From Rugosimonospora acidiphila (lineage in GTDB: Bacteria; Actinomycetota; Actinomycetes; Mycobacteriales; Micromonosporaceae), in contig NZ_BAABJQ010000017.1 in the NCBI RefSeq assembly GCF_039543385.1, positions 62,001-126,000 of the forward strand: a stretch of DNA of 64,000 nucleotides, in the 5' to 3' direction. The notes beneath the pieces are model-generated. The model was not told where the DNA came from. It saw only the letters and a program-made list of their open reading frames with translations, and did not search any database. The position numbers and the translations under genes are program-made. Positions 8,702 through 17,384 of the stretch are shown here, one piece after another. Position 1 is the stretch's first letter; every line of letters begins with the position of its first letter.

Positions 8702-9142
8702 CTAACCAGCATCGGGGCGGTCGGCGTCGGGCAGGACGCGGGCCAGGAGGCGGGCGAGGGTGACGCGTTCGTCCGGTGAGAGCGCGGCGAGCAACTGGTC
8801 GTCCGCCGAGTACACCAGCAGGTCGAGCTCCCTCAGCAGCTTCTGTCCGCGCGGGGTGATGGCCACGATCTTGCGGCGCCTATCGTCCGGGTCGCCGCGA
8901 CGCACCACGTAGCGGGCCGCCTCCAGCTCGTCGAGGAAGGACACCAGGTCGCTGCGGTCGAGCTGCAGCCGGTCGGCGAGCTGCGCCTGCACCGCCGGGC
9001 CGCGGTCGGCGAGGCTGGCCAGTATCCCGTAGTGCTGCTTGCGGTGCGGGCCGGTCGCGAGCTGATCCTGCACCAGCCTCTGCGCGTGCAGCGACACCCG
9101 GCCGACCAGCCAGACAACCCGATCGCTGAGGCGGTGAGTCAC
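8702..9142 (-). CDS. MarR-family transcriptional regulator
   Basis: 146 residues from a GTG at 9142 with a weak AGGG upstream. The winged helix is clear (ILASLADRGPAVQAQLADRL, then VSFLDELEAARYVVRRGDPDDRRRKIVAITPRG), including the DDRR wing that contacts DNA. It is divergent from the oxidoreductase at 9209 and separated from it by a strong palindrome, so it probably represses that gene and itself in response to a ligand. Confidence 0.88.
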   Translation of the reverse strand: MTHRLSDRVVWLVGRVSLHAQRLVQDQLATGPHRKQHYGILASLADRGPAVQAQLADRLQLDRSDLVSFLDELEAARYVVRRGDPDDRRRKIVAITPRGQKLLRELDLLVYSADDQLLAALSPDERVTLARLLARVLPDADRPDAG

Positions 9143-9170
9143 GATCGCACCCTAGCGCAAGTTGCGGGCT

Positions 9171-9203
9171 TCTCCTATTGTGGGTGAACCCCATGATAGG
9201 AGA
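9171..9203. promoter_or_regulatory. 33-bp palindromic operator between marR-like and oxidoreductase genes
   Basis: Arms TCTCCTAT (9171-9178) and ATAGGAGA (9196-9203) are exact inverted repeats, with a partial inner repeat TGGG/CCCC. The right arm overlaps the ribosome-binding site of the gene at 9209, so a bound MarR dimer could block both transcription and ribosome access. Confidence 0.6.
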
Positions 9204-9208
9204 GACCC

Positions 9209-10177
9209 ATGAAGGCGGTTCGTTACCTTAGCCACGGCGGCCCCGACGTGCTGCGCGTCGAGGAGATCCCGGCACCCGAGGCCGGCCACGGTCAGGTGCT
9301 GATCGCCGTCGAGGCGGTCGGGGCCAATGCCATCGACACGGTGTTCCGCCGCGGCGGTGGCGCCTGGGCCCGGCCGCTGCCCGGCCGGCTCACCGGCGAC
9401 GTGGTGGGCCGGGTGACGGCGCTCGGCCCCGGCGTCGAGGGCGTGCGCGTCGGCGACCGGGTGGCGGCGCTGTCCGAGGACGCCTTCGCCGAGGTCGTGG
9501 CCGCCGACGCGCAGTGGTTGGCCCCCGTACCGGCCGGTCTCGACGCGGCCACCGCGACGGTGCTGCCGATGACCGCACCGCTGGCGCTGCGCCTGCTGAA
9601 GGTCGGCCGGCTGGCCGCCGGCGAGACGGTGCTCATCCAGTCGGCCGCCGGCGGCGTCGGTCACCTCGCCGTCCAACTGGCCAGACGGCTGGGCGCGGGT
9701 ACCGTCGTCGGCACCGCCTCCGGCCCGCGCAAGCGGGAATTCGTCCGCTCGCTCGGCGCCGACGCCACCGCCGACTCCGGCGACCCGTCGTGGCCAGAGG
9801 CGGTCAGGTCCGCCGCGCCGCACGGCGTCGATGTGGTTCTCGACTCCGTCGGCGGCGGCGTGTTCGACGCGGGACTGGCCCTGCTGGCGCCCCTGGGACG
9901 GATGGTGACCTACGGCGCGATCACCGGCGAGGTGCCCACCGTGGCGGCTCACGGCCTGTTCGCGCTCAAGTCGGTCACCGGCATGTCCACGCTGGCCTGG
10001 CGCGCCGCCCGGCCCGCCGAGGCGCGCGCCGACCTCACCGAGGCCGCACGCCTGCTCGCCGACGGGGTGCTGCGCCCAGCGACACACGCCACGCTCCCGC
10101 TTGCCGAGGTCGCGAGGGCGCACGAGATCCTCGACGCCCGCGGCAACCTCGGCCGGGTCGTGATCACGATGCCGTGA
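9209..10177 (+). CDS. Zinc-independent quinone oxidoreductase-like MDR enzyme
   Basis: 322 residues. Medium-chain dehydrogenase/reductase of the quinone oxidoreductase branch: GroES-like N-terminal domain (VLRVEEIPAPEAGHGQVLI), then a Rossmann fold with SAAGGVGHLAVQLARRLGAG and a glycine-rich turn. The Cys/His zinc ligands of alcohol dehydrogenases are absent. Such enzymes reduce quinones or enones with NADPH. AGGAGAG precedes the ATG by seven bases. Divergent from a MarR-type regulator, suggesting an inducible detoxification unit. Confidence 0.87.
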   Translation: MKAVRYLSHGGPDVLRVEEIPAPEAGHGQVLIAVEAVGANAIDTVFRRGGGAWARPLPGRLTGDVVGRVTALGPGVEGVRVGDRVAALSEDAFAEVVAADAQWLAPVPAGLDAATATVLPMTAPLALRLLKVGRLAAGETVLIQSAAGGVGHLAVQLARRLGAGTVVGTASGPRKREFVRSLGADATADSGDPSWPEAVRSAAPHGVDVVLDSVGGGVFDAGLALLAPLGRMVTYGAITGEVPTVAAHGLFALKSVTGMSTLAWRAARPAEARADLTEAARLLADGVLRPATHATLPLAEVARAHEILDARGNLGRVVITMP

Positions 10178-10192
10178 CGGGCGGGTCATGAG

Positions 10193-13100
10193 GTGACGGG
10201 CGGGCCTGCCCGACGGCCGGACCCCGCCGGCGCGTCCCGGCTACCTTTATCCGGTGGTGATCGGGCGGTGGTGACATTCGGCGTGCTCGGGCCGCTGGTC
10301 GCCCGCGACGCGCGCGGCCCGGTCGCCCTGCGCGGGCCCCGGCACCGGGCGGTGCTGGCCCGGCTCCTGATCGCCCGGCGCCGGGTGGTGCCGGTCCGCC
10401 TGCTCGTCGACGACCTGTGGGACGAGCCGCCGGACAACGCGGTCGGCGCGATCCAGACCTTCGTGGCCGCCCTGCGCCAGGCCATCGAGCCCGACCGGCC
10501 GCCGAGGACCCCGGCCCGGCTGCTGGTCACCGAGGCACCCGGGTACGCGCTGCGGGCCGAGCCCGGCGCGGTGGACGCGTGGCGGTTCGAGTCGGCCCTG
10601 GCCGAGGCGGGCGAACTGCTGGCGGGTGAGTCGCTGGCGCCCGGGCCGCCGCGAGGCGACCCGCCGACCGCCGAGGCCGCGCTCGCCGGCCTGGACGCCG
10701 CGCTGGCGCTGTGGCGGGGGCCGGCGTATTCGGAGTTCGCCGACGCGCACTGGGCCCGCGCAGAGATCGACCGGCTGCACGAGCTGCGGCTGCTGGCGGT
10801 GGAGCGGCGGGCTCGGGCCGGGCTGGCGCTCGGGCGGGCCGACGCGGTCGCCGCCGACCTGCGGGCGCACGTGGCTGAGTACCCGTGGCGCGAACATGCC
10901 TGGCGGCTGCTCGCCCTGTCGCTGTACCGGGCCGGCCGGCAGGGCGACGCGCTGGCGGCGCTGCGTACCGCCCGGGACACCCTGGTGGCGCAGCTGGGCC
11001 TGGATCCGGGGCCGGCGCTGCGCGCGCTGGAGGCGGACATCCTCGCCCAGGCCCCGTCGCTGCTCGCTCCCGGCGCCGGCGCGCCGCCGACCCGGGACCC
11101 CGGCACGGTCTCCGGCCGGGATGCCGCCACCGTCTCGGGCCGGGACCCCGCCACGGTCTCCGGGCGGCAGGCCGCCACGGTCTCCGATTCCGCCGGCCCG
11201 GTCGCGGGCCCCGGGGTGCGGCGACCCGGGCTGGTCGGGCGCGAACCCGAACTCGCGCTACTGGCCGCCGCCGGGGCCAACGCGCGGGCCCGGCACGGGC
11301 TCGAGCTGGCCCTGATCTCCGGTGAGGCCGGCGCGGGGAAGACCGCGCTGGCCGAGGCGCTGATCGCGGACCTGGCGGCGCGGGGCTGGACCACGGCCTG
11401 GGGCGCCAACCCCGAGCACGAGGGCGCGCCGCCCGCCTGGCCGTGGACCCGGATACTGGCCGGTCTCGCGCAGGCGGGTCACGGCCGGGCCCCGGCGACG
11501 ACCGTGCCCCCGCAGGACGCGAAGGACCCGGCCGCGGCCCGGTTCCGGGTACACCGGGCCGTGGTGTCCTATCTGGACACCGTGGCCGGGCGAGGCAAGC
11601 TGCTGCTGGTACTCGACGACGTGCACCGGGCGGGGGAGGAGACCCTGGCGCTGCTGGCCACGCTGGTCTCCGAGCCGCCGGCGCACCCGGTGCTGGTCAT
11701 GGCGACGCTGCGTACCACCGAAATCTCCACCGGCCTGGCCGAACTGCTCGCCCGCACGGCACGCGCCGAACCCACCCGCGTCTACCTAGGCGGCCTGCCG
11801 CGTGCCGCGGTCGGCGAGCTCGTGGCCGCGACCACCCGGCGCCCGGTGCCCGACCCGATCGTGCGGATGATTCACGAACGCAGCGGCGGCAATCCGTTCT
11901 TCGTGCGCGAACTGGCCCGGCTGTTCGACGCCGAGGGCGACGCCGCGCTCGCAGCGGTGCCGGCCGGCGTGCGCGACGTCATTCGGCACCGACTGGCCGC
12001 CCTGCCGGACGCCGCCCGCACCGTGCTGCGGCAGGCCGCCGTCATCGGCCGGGACGTGGATCTCGAGGTGTTGATACCGCTTGCCGGCGACGAAAATCTC
12101 GTGCTCGACACGCTGGACTCCGCTCTGCTGCTGGGTTTCCTGGTCGAGCGCGGCCCGGACCGGTCAAGCTTCGCGCATGCCCTGGTGCGCGACACCCTCT
12201 ACGAGGAGGTGTCGAGGGCACGCCGGGCGCGCTGGCACGCCACGGTGGGCGAGGTCCTCGAACGGGTACACCCGGACGACGTCGAGGCGCTGGCGCACCA
12301 CTACCTGCTGGCCGACAGCCGGGCCACCGCGGCCAAGGCCGCCCACTACGCCGCCGCGGCGGCCGGACGCGCCGAGCGGCGGTTCGCCCCGCACGAGGCC
12401 GCGCGGCTGTGGCGGGCGGCCCTGGCCGCGCACGACCGCACCGGCACCGGCACCGGCGCCGGCGACGGCTCTGGCGACGTGCGGACCCGGTTGGAGCTGG
12501 TGATGGGGCTGGTGCGGTCGCTGGCGGTGACCGGTGCGCTGGAGGCCGCCCGGCGGCACCGGGCCGAGGCCCTCGCCGCCGCCGAACGGCTGGCCGACCC
12601 CGGCCTGACCGCCCGCGTGATCGGCGCCTTCGACGTGCCGGGCGTCTGGACCGCCAACGACGATCCCGCGCTGGCCGCGCGGGTGGTGGCGGTCACCGAA
12701 CGCACCCTGGCCGACCTGTCGCCGCACGCGCTGGTGGAGCGGGCGCGGCTGCTGAGCACCCTCGCGATGGAGCTGCGGGGCACCCGGTCCGACCGTGGCC
12801 GGGAGGCCGCCGGGCAGGCCGAGTCGATCGCCCGCCGGCTGGGCGACCCGGGTCTGCTGGCCTTCGCCCTCAACGGGCGGTTCATGCACACCTTCGAACG
12901 CGCCGGGCTGGCACCCGCGCGGGCCGCGATCGGGGCGGAGCTGGTGGAGCTTGCCACCGCCCACGATCTGGTCACCTTCGAGGTGCTCGGCCAGCTGGTG
13001 CTGCTGCAGGCGCACTGCGCGCTGGCCGACTTCGCCGCGGCCGATGCGCACGCGGCGGCCGCCGACCGGCTGGCCGCGCGCTACGACATTCCGCTGGTGG

Positions 13101-13690
13101 GCGTGTTCACCGGCTGGTACGCCGCGCTGCGGCTGGCCGTGGCGGGCCGGCCGGCGCGCGCCGAGGCCGGGTACCGGGCGGTGGCGGCCCGGCTGGGCGA
13201 CACCGGCATGTGGGGCCTGGAGGAAGGGATCCTGCCACTGTCCCTGCTGTCCATCCACGTGGGAGACACCGATCAGCACGTATCGTCCATTGTGGACTTC
13301 GGTGAGGACTGGGGGCCGTACCTGGACTGGGTACGGCCGTTCGGGCTGCTCGCGGCCGGAGACCGCCCCGGGGCGCTTGCCGCCGCCCGGGCCATCCCGG
13401 ACTCGCCACGCGACCTGCTCTACGAGGCGCGCGCCTGCCTGCTCGCGGTGGCCGCCCTCGGCGTGGGGGACCGGCCGTTGATGGAACGGGCCTACGCGGA
13501 CCTGCGGCCGGCCGAGGACGAACTGGCCGGCGCGGGCAGCGGACTGCTGACGTTCGGCCCGGTGGCCGGCTACCTCGGCCGGCTGGCCGACGCGTTGGGG
13601 CGGCCGGAGCGGGCCCGGCGCCACCACCGGCGGGCCGCGCAGGTCGCCGACCGGTCCCGGTCGGCGCTTCCGGACCTACCCGACCGGTAG
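10193..13690 (+). CDS. AfsR/SARP-like BTAD regulator with AAA ATPase and TPR-like region
   Basis: 1165 residues from the first GTG; starts at 10268 or 10271 (just before VTFGVLGPL) are equally plausible because no clear ribosome-binding site marks any of them. Order: winged-helix DNA-binding domain (residues about 27-105), BTAD helical domain (about 113-265), low-complexity linker with four TVSGR-type repeats, then a NACHT/AAA-like ATPase with Walker A GEAGAGKT at 377-384 and Walker B LLLVLDDVH at about 470-478, then a long helical C-terminal region. Proteins of this plan activate secondary-metabolite or morphological genes. No biosynthetic cluster is visible next to it. It begins 16 bases after the oxidoreductase gene. 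Confidence 0.85.
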   Translation: MTGGPARRPDPAGASRLPLSGGDRAVVTFGVLGPLVARDARGPVALRGPRHRAVLARLLIARRRVVPVRLLVDDLWDEPPDNAVGAIQTFVAALRQAIEPDRPPRTPARLLVTEAPGYALRAEPGAVDAWRFESALAEAGELLAGESLAPGPPRGDPPTAEAALAGLDAALALWRGPAYSEFADAHWARAEIDRLHELRLLAVERRARAGLALGRADAVAADLRAHVAEYPWREHAWRLLALSLYRAGRQGDALAALRTARDTLVAQLGLDPGPALRALEADILAQAPSLLAPGAGAPPTRDPGTVSGRDAATVSGRDPATVSGRQAATVSDSAGPVAGPGVRRPGLVGREPELALLAAAGANARARHGLELALISGEAGAGKTALAEALIADLAARGWTTAWGANPEHEGAPPAWPWTRILAGLAQAGHGRAPATTVPPQDAKDPAAARFRVHRAVVSYLDTVAGRGKLLLVLDDVHRAGEETLALLATLVSEPPAHPVLVMATLRTTEISTGLAELLARTARAEPTRVYLGGLPRAAVGELVAATTRRPVPDPIVRMIHERSGGNPFFVRELARLFDAEGDAALAAVPAGVRDVIRHRLAALPDAARTVLRQAAVIGRDVDLEVLIPLAGDENLVLDTLDSALLLGFLVERGPDRSSFAHALVRDTLYEEVSRARRARWHATVGEVLERVHPDDVEALAHHYLLADSRATAAKAAHYAAAAAGRAERRFAPHEAARLWRAALAAHDRTGTGTGAGDGSGDVRTRLELVMGLVRSLAVTGALEAARRHRAEALAAAERLADPGLTARVIGAFDVPGVWTANDDPALAARVVAVTERTLADLSPHALVERARLLSTLAMELRGTRSDRGREAAGQAESIARRLGDPGLLAFALNGRFMHTFERAGLAPARAAIGAELVELATAHDLVTFEVLGQLVLLQAHCALADFAAADAHAAAADRLAARYDIPLVGVFTGWYAALRLAVAGRPARAEAGYRAVAARLGDTGMWGLEEGILPLSLLSIHVGDTDQHVSSIVDFGEDWGPYLDWVRPFGLLAAGDRPGALAAARAIPDSPRDLLYEARACLLAVAALGVGDRPLMERAYADLRPAEDELAGAGSGLLTFGPVAGYLGRLADALGRPERARRHHRRAAQVADRSRSALPDLPDR
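11105..11188 (+). repeat. 24-bp in-frame repeats in the regulator linker
   Basis: Unit starts at 11105, 11129, 11153 and 11177, exactly 24 bp apart, each encoding TVSG or TVSD followed by a variant of RDAA. They sit between the BTAD and ATPase domains and look like slippage-expanded linker sequence. Confidence 0.75.
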
Positions 13691-13742
13691 CGGCAGGGGC
13701 CGGACCCCGTCCGACCTGTGGGGCCAGATCGCGCGTACGGGC

Positions 13743-14291
13743 CTACTGCGGGTCGCTTCGACTCTCCTCATCGGCCAGCAACTGGAACAGCACGTGGTCC
13801 TGCCACTTTCCGGCGATCTTCAAGTACTTCTCGGCCACACCGAAGCGGACGAACCCGTTACGTTGCAGGACAGTCTGCGACCCGACGTTGTGACGCAACG
13901 TCCCCGCCTGAATGCGATGCAGCCCCTGCTCCTCGAACGCCACCCGCGCCAGGTGTCGGACGGCCGCGGTGGCCACGCCTCGGCCATTGTCCGCCCGCCC
14001 CACCCAGTAGCCCAGATGGGCATTGAGGAACGGGCCGCGCACGATGTCGTTGAGGTTGATCCGCCCTACGATCCGGTCGTCGACGAGGATGACGTGCGGC
14101 ACGGTGATGCCCGCGGCGTACCGCTCCAGCGAGGCCCGGATCACGGCCTCCTGCCCCTGGGCAGAGAAGTATTCGTCGGGCCGCGTCGGTTCGAACGGCA
14201 GTAGGAACTCCCGGTTGGCGTGGAACAGTTCGGCGACGGCCGGTACATCCTCAAGGGTCACCAGGCGGGTGCTCACCATCATGCGACTCAT
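13743..14291 (-). CDS. GNAT N-acetyltransferase, RimJ/RimL type
   Basis: 182 residues. The GNAT pattern is complete: VSTRLVTLEDVPAVAELF at the N-terminus, a central strand HVILVDDRIVGRINL, the acetyl-CoA pyrophosphate loop at GRADNGRGVATAAV, and the C-terminal strand ending NGFVRFGVAEKYLKI, which is the usual RimJ/RimL tail. It probably acetylates a protein N-terminus or a small molecule. It is convergent with the BTAD regulator gene. Confidence 0.87.
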   Translation of the reverse strand: MSRMMVSTRLVTLEDVPAVAELFHANREFLLPFEPTRPDEYFSAQGQEAVIRASLERYAAGITVPHVILVDDRIVGRINLNDIVRGPFLNAHLGYWVGRADNGRGVATAAVRHLARVAFEEQGLHRIQAGTLRHNVGSQTVLQRNGFVRFGVAEKYLKIAGKWQDHVLFQLLADEESRSDPQ

Positions 14292-14345
14292 GATCGCAAA
14301 ATCCCGCTCCCGCCGCTGTCCGGCACGTACCCGGCCCCGCGGTGG

Positions 14346-14656
14346 TCACCGTCCCGGATAGGGCGGCTGCCCCGGATTCGCGGTCGGGTAGCCGCCGGGC
14401 GTGGGCGGGTACGGGGGTAGCGGTTGGCGGTACTGGCCGGACGGCGGCGCGTACCGCGGCGGGTAGGGGCCGCCGCCACGATTGCGGTGCCGCAGCGGCA
14501 CAACGATGACCACGAGGACGGCCGCCACCAGCACGAGACCCGCGAGGCCGATCACGACGGTCGCGAGTCCGCCGATGCCGGCGCCGCCGGCACCGCGACC
14601 ACCGCACCGGTCAGCGCGATCGCCACCAGTGCCGACCAGGATCGCCTCACGCTCAC
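14346..14656 (-). pseudogene. Frameshifted small secreted/membrane protein (signal peptide + TM + Pro/Tyr-rich tail)
   Basis: A GTG at 14656, seven bases after a perfect GGGGAGG, opens a 34-codon frame encoding a clean signal peptide (RRSWSALVAIALTGAVVAV then PAAPASA). It stops at 14552. The next frame, entered at GTG 14555 (GTGA overlap), encodes a strong membrane helix (VIGLAGLVLVAAVLVVIVV), RHRNR and a PPYP-rich cytosolic-type tail to 14346. Read together with one frame change, the two make a typical actinobacterial small envelope protein; apart, neither half makes sense alone. The likely cause is a one-base indel between 14560 and 14600, or a sequencing error. Translational coupling of two peptides is the less likely alternative. 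Confidence 0.55.
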
Positions 14657-14731
14657 CGCATCGCCTCCCCAGGTGATCAGACGACTATGCCAGCCCGGCA
14701 TCACCCTCGCGAGCGCCCCCGCGCCAGCGGC

Positions 14732-15727
14732 TCAGTTCCCCACGCCGAGGCTGGGCATGTGCGCGGACGGGTACCGGTCGCCGCGCGCTGCGCCCCGCGG
14801 CATCGCCTTCTCAATCTCGGCGAGGTCGTCCACGGTGAGGTCCAGCTCCGTGGCGGGGGTCGCCTCGGCCAGCCGTTCGCGGGTGCGGGCCCCGACCAGC
14901 GGCACGATGTCCTCGCCCCGCGCGGCCACCCAGGCGATGGCCAGCTGGGCGACGGTGCAGCCCTTCGCGTCGGCGACCCGGCGCAGCGCCTCGGTCAGGG
15001 CGAGGTTGTGCTCGAGGTTGCCCGCCGAGAAGCGTGGGCCGAAGGCGCGGCTGTCGCCGGGGCCGGGGGTGTGGCCGGCGGTCCAGTGCCCCGAGATGAG
15101 GCCGCGGCCGAGGACGCCGTACGCGGTCAGGCCGATGCCCAGCTCCCGCAGCGTCGGCAGCACGTCCGCCTCCACCGCGCGGGAGATCAGCGAGTACTCG
15201 ATCTGCAGGTCGGCGACCGGGTGCACGGCGTGCGCCCGGCGGATCGTCGCGGCGTCGACCTCCGACAGGCCCAGGTGCCGCACGTACCCGGCGTCGATCA
15301 TCTCCTTGATCGCACCGACCGTGTCCTCGATCGGCACCGCCGGGTCCAGCCGGGCGGGGCGGTAGATGTCGAGATGATCGACGCCCAGCCGGGTCAGCGA
15401 GTAGGCCAGGAAGTTCTTGACCGCCTCGGGCCGGCCGTCGTGGCCGCCGAATCCCGGGCCCGGCCCCCGCAGCAGGCCGAACTTGACGCTGAGCTGGTAG
15501 CTGTCCCGGTCCCGGCCGCGCAGCGCCTCGCCGAGCAGCAGTTCGTTGTGGCCCATGCCATAGAAGTCGCCGGTGTCGATCAGCGTGACGCCGGCCTCCA
15601 GCGCGGCACGTACTGTGGCGATGCTCTCCGCGCGATCGGCCGGGCCGTACGCGCCCGACATGCCCATCGCGCCCAGGCCCAGCGTGGAGACGGCCGGGCC
15701 GGTCGTGCCCAGGGTTCGGGTCCGCAT
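14732..15727 (-). CDS. Aldo/keto reductase
   Basis: 331 residues from the ATG at 15727 with AAGGAG six bases upstream. AKR signature: LGLGAMGMSG, then DTGDFYGMGHNE with catalytic Asp and Tyr, catalytic Lys in SVKFGL, and LGLSEVDAATI replacing the canonical GVSN. The end holds the NADPH-binding IVPLVGARTRERLAE. These enzymes reduce aldehydes or ketones with NADPH. One oddity is DIYRPARLDP where most relatives have Y-Q-H-R, so the usual active-site His is not where expected. It is divergent from an MmyB-like regulator at 15855. Confidence 0.87.
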   Translation of the reverse strand: MRTRTLGTTGPAVSTLGLGAMGMSGAYGPADRAESIATVRAALEAGVTLIDTGDFYGMGHNELLLGEALRGRDRDSYQLSVKFGLLRGPGPGFGGHDGRPEAVKNFLAYSLTRLGVDHLDIYRPARLDPAVPIEDTVGAIKEMIDAGYVRHLGLSEVDAATIRRAHAVHPVADLQIEYSLISRAVEADVLPTLRELGIGLTAYGVLGRGLISGHWTAGHTPGPGDSRAFGPRFSAGNLEHNLALTEALRRVADAKGCTVAQLAIAWVAARGEDIVPLVGARTRERLAEATPATELDLTVDDLAEIEKAMPRGAARGDRYPSAHMPSLGVGN

Positions 15728-15854
15728 TGTGTACTCCTTCGTCGTCGATGACGTCATCCACCCTGCGCCCAGGCCGGTGCGTACGGGAGCGGAGCGTTGA
15801 TCGTGGGAGCGCCGCTCCCTGGATCGGCCCGGCACGCGCGAGGGACCATGGGGC

Positions 15855-16709
15855 ATGCGCCGTGACCAGCTCGCCGACTTCCTTCGCCGCCGCCGTGAGG
15901 CGATCCGTCCGGCCGAGGTCGGCATCGCCGATGGCCCCCGCCGGCGCACCGCCGGGCTGCGCCGGGAAGAGGTGGCGATGCTCGCCGGCATGTCGGTGGA
16001 CTACGTCGTGCGCCTCGAGCAGGGCCGCAGCAGCCAGCCCTCGACCCAGCTGCTCGGCGCGCTGGCCCGGGCGTTGCGGCTGTCCGACGACGAGCGCGAC
16101 CACCTGTTCTACCTGGCCGGTCACCGGCCTCCGCCCGCCGACGGGGTGGCCCGCCTGGCCCGCGCCGGCCTGGTGCGCATGCTCGACCTGCTCGGCGACA
16201 CTCCGGCCCTGGTGCTGTCCGACCTGGGGGAGGTACTCGCCCAGAACCGGCCGGCCATCCTGCTGATGGGTGATCACACGGGCTTCTCCGGTGACCGGCG
16301 TTACCTCGTGTACCGCTGGTTCGCCGAGCCCGCCGCCCGCGTCGTTCACCCGCCGGAGGAGACGGAGCGCCACTCCCGCCAGCTGGTGGCCGACCTGCGC
16401 GCGGCCGCCGGCCGCCGGTCCGACGACCCCACGGTCGCGGGACTCGTCGAACGGTTGCAGGCCGCGAGCGCCGACTTCCGCCAGCTGTGGGACGAGCACG
16501 AGGTGGCGGTCAAGCGCGCCGACCGCAAGACCATCGTGCACCGGCGGGTGGGGCCCGTGCTGGTGGACTGCGAGACGCTGGTCACGCCCGACCGGCGTCA
16601 GCAGCTGCTGGTGCTCACGCCGGCCAACGCCGAGGCCCGCGAGCGGCTTGAGCTGCTGTGGGTGCTCGGTACCGAGGAGTTTCCCGCGGTGGCCAGCGCC
16701 GAGCGGTGA
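15855..16709 (+). CDS. XRE-family regulator with MmyB-like domain
   Basis: 284 residues. N-terminal helix-turn-helix with TAGLRREEVAMLAGMSVDYVV and LEQGRSSQPS, then MmyB-like domain (RMLDLLGDTPALVLSDLGEVLAQN, VYRWF, FRQLWDEHEV). The binding pocket motif EVLAQNRPA is typical. It is divergent from the aldo/keto reductase at 15727, the likely regulated gene. Second of three such regulators in the window. Confidence 0.88.
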   Translation: MRRDQLADFLRRRREAIRPAEVGIADGPRRRTAGLRREEVAMLAGMSVDYVVRLEQGRSSQPSTQLLGALARALRLSDDERDHLFYLAGHRPPPADGVARLARAGLVRMLDLLGDTPALVLSDLGEVLAQNRPAILLMGDHTGFSGDRRYLVYRWFAEPAARVVHPPEETERHSRQLVADLRAAAGRRSDDPTVAGLVERLQAASADFRQLWDEHEVAVKRADRKTIVHRRVGPVLVDCETLVTPDRRQQLLVLTPANAEARERLELLWVLGTEEFPAVASAER

Positions 16710-16726
16710 CGGCTCGCACAGTTGTG

Positions 16727-16740
16727 GACAGATCAGTCCC
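16727..16740. promoter_or_regulatory. Candidate TetR operator
   Basis: GGACAGATCAGTCC has 4-bp inverted ends (GGAC/GTCC) around a six-base core and lies 20-33 bases before the TetR start at 16760, overlapping the region where a promoter (TTGTGG near 16723, TATGGT near 16748) would be. Confidence 0.35.
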
Positions 16741-16759
16741 TTACTCGTATGGTCGTCGC

Positions 16760-17335
16760 ATGGGCAGGCCACGGACGTTCGACATCGACACGGCGGTGGA
16801 CCGTGCGATGGAGTTGTTCTGGCGTCAGGGTTTCGAGGCGACCTCGACGGAGGACCTCGTCGAGGGTCTGGGCATCGCCCGAGGCAGCCTGTACAAGGCG
16901 TTCGGGTCCAAGGAGCAGCTCTATGCGCTGGCGCTGCGACGCTACTGCCAGCGGCACGCGACGGGGCTGATCGAGATGTTGGATCGGGCGGAGCAGGTGC
17001 GCCCGGCCCTCCGGGCGGCGCTGCTGGGGCTGGTGGAGGCCGACCTGGCCGATCCCGAGCTGGGCTGTCTGATGGTCAACGCGGCCACCGAGCGCTCGGC
17101 GCACCCGGAGACCGTGCGGCAGGTCTCCCACACCATGGGTCAGGTCGAGTCGGCCCTGGCCGGCGCGTTGGAGCGGGCCCGGGTCCGCGGGGAGTTCGCG
17201 GCGGACAAGAACCCGCGGGAACTGGCCCAGTTCCTGACCACGTTCGTGCAGGGCCTGCGGGTGATGGGTAAGGCCCGCGCCGACCGCGCCTTCCTCACCA
17301 ACGCCGTGGAGATCGCCCTGGGCGCGCTCGACTGA
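16760..17335 (+). CDS. TetR/AcrR-family regulator
   Basis: 191 residues from the ATG at 16760, which begins the conserved MGRPRTFD. Helix-turn-helix at residues about 10-55 (AMELFWRQGFEATSTEDLVEGLGIARGSLYKAFGSKEQLY). The ligand domain includes LGCLMVNAATE, common in TetR proteins that control flavin or SDR enzymes. It is followed 49 bases later by an SDR on the same strand, so the two probably form one regulatory unit. Confidence 0.9.
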   Translation: MGRPRTFDIDTAVDRAMELFWRQGFEATSTEDLVEGLGIARGSLYKAFGSKEQLYALALRRYCQRHATGLIEMLDRAEQVRPALRAALLGLVEADLADPELGCLMVNAATERSAHPETVRQVSHTMGQVESALAGALERARVRGEFAADKNPRELAQFLTTFVQGLRVMGKARADRAFLTNAVEIALGALD

Positions 17336-17384
17336 TTTTTGTGTACCCGAATTAGGAACTGTTCAGTCAACAATAGGAGTAGAG

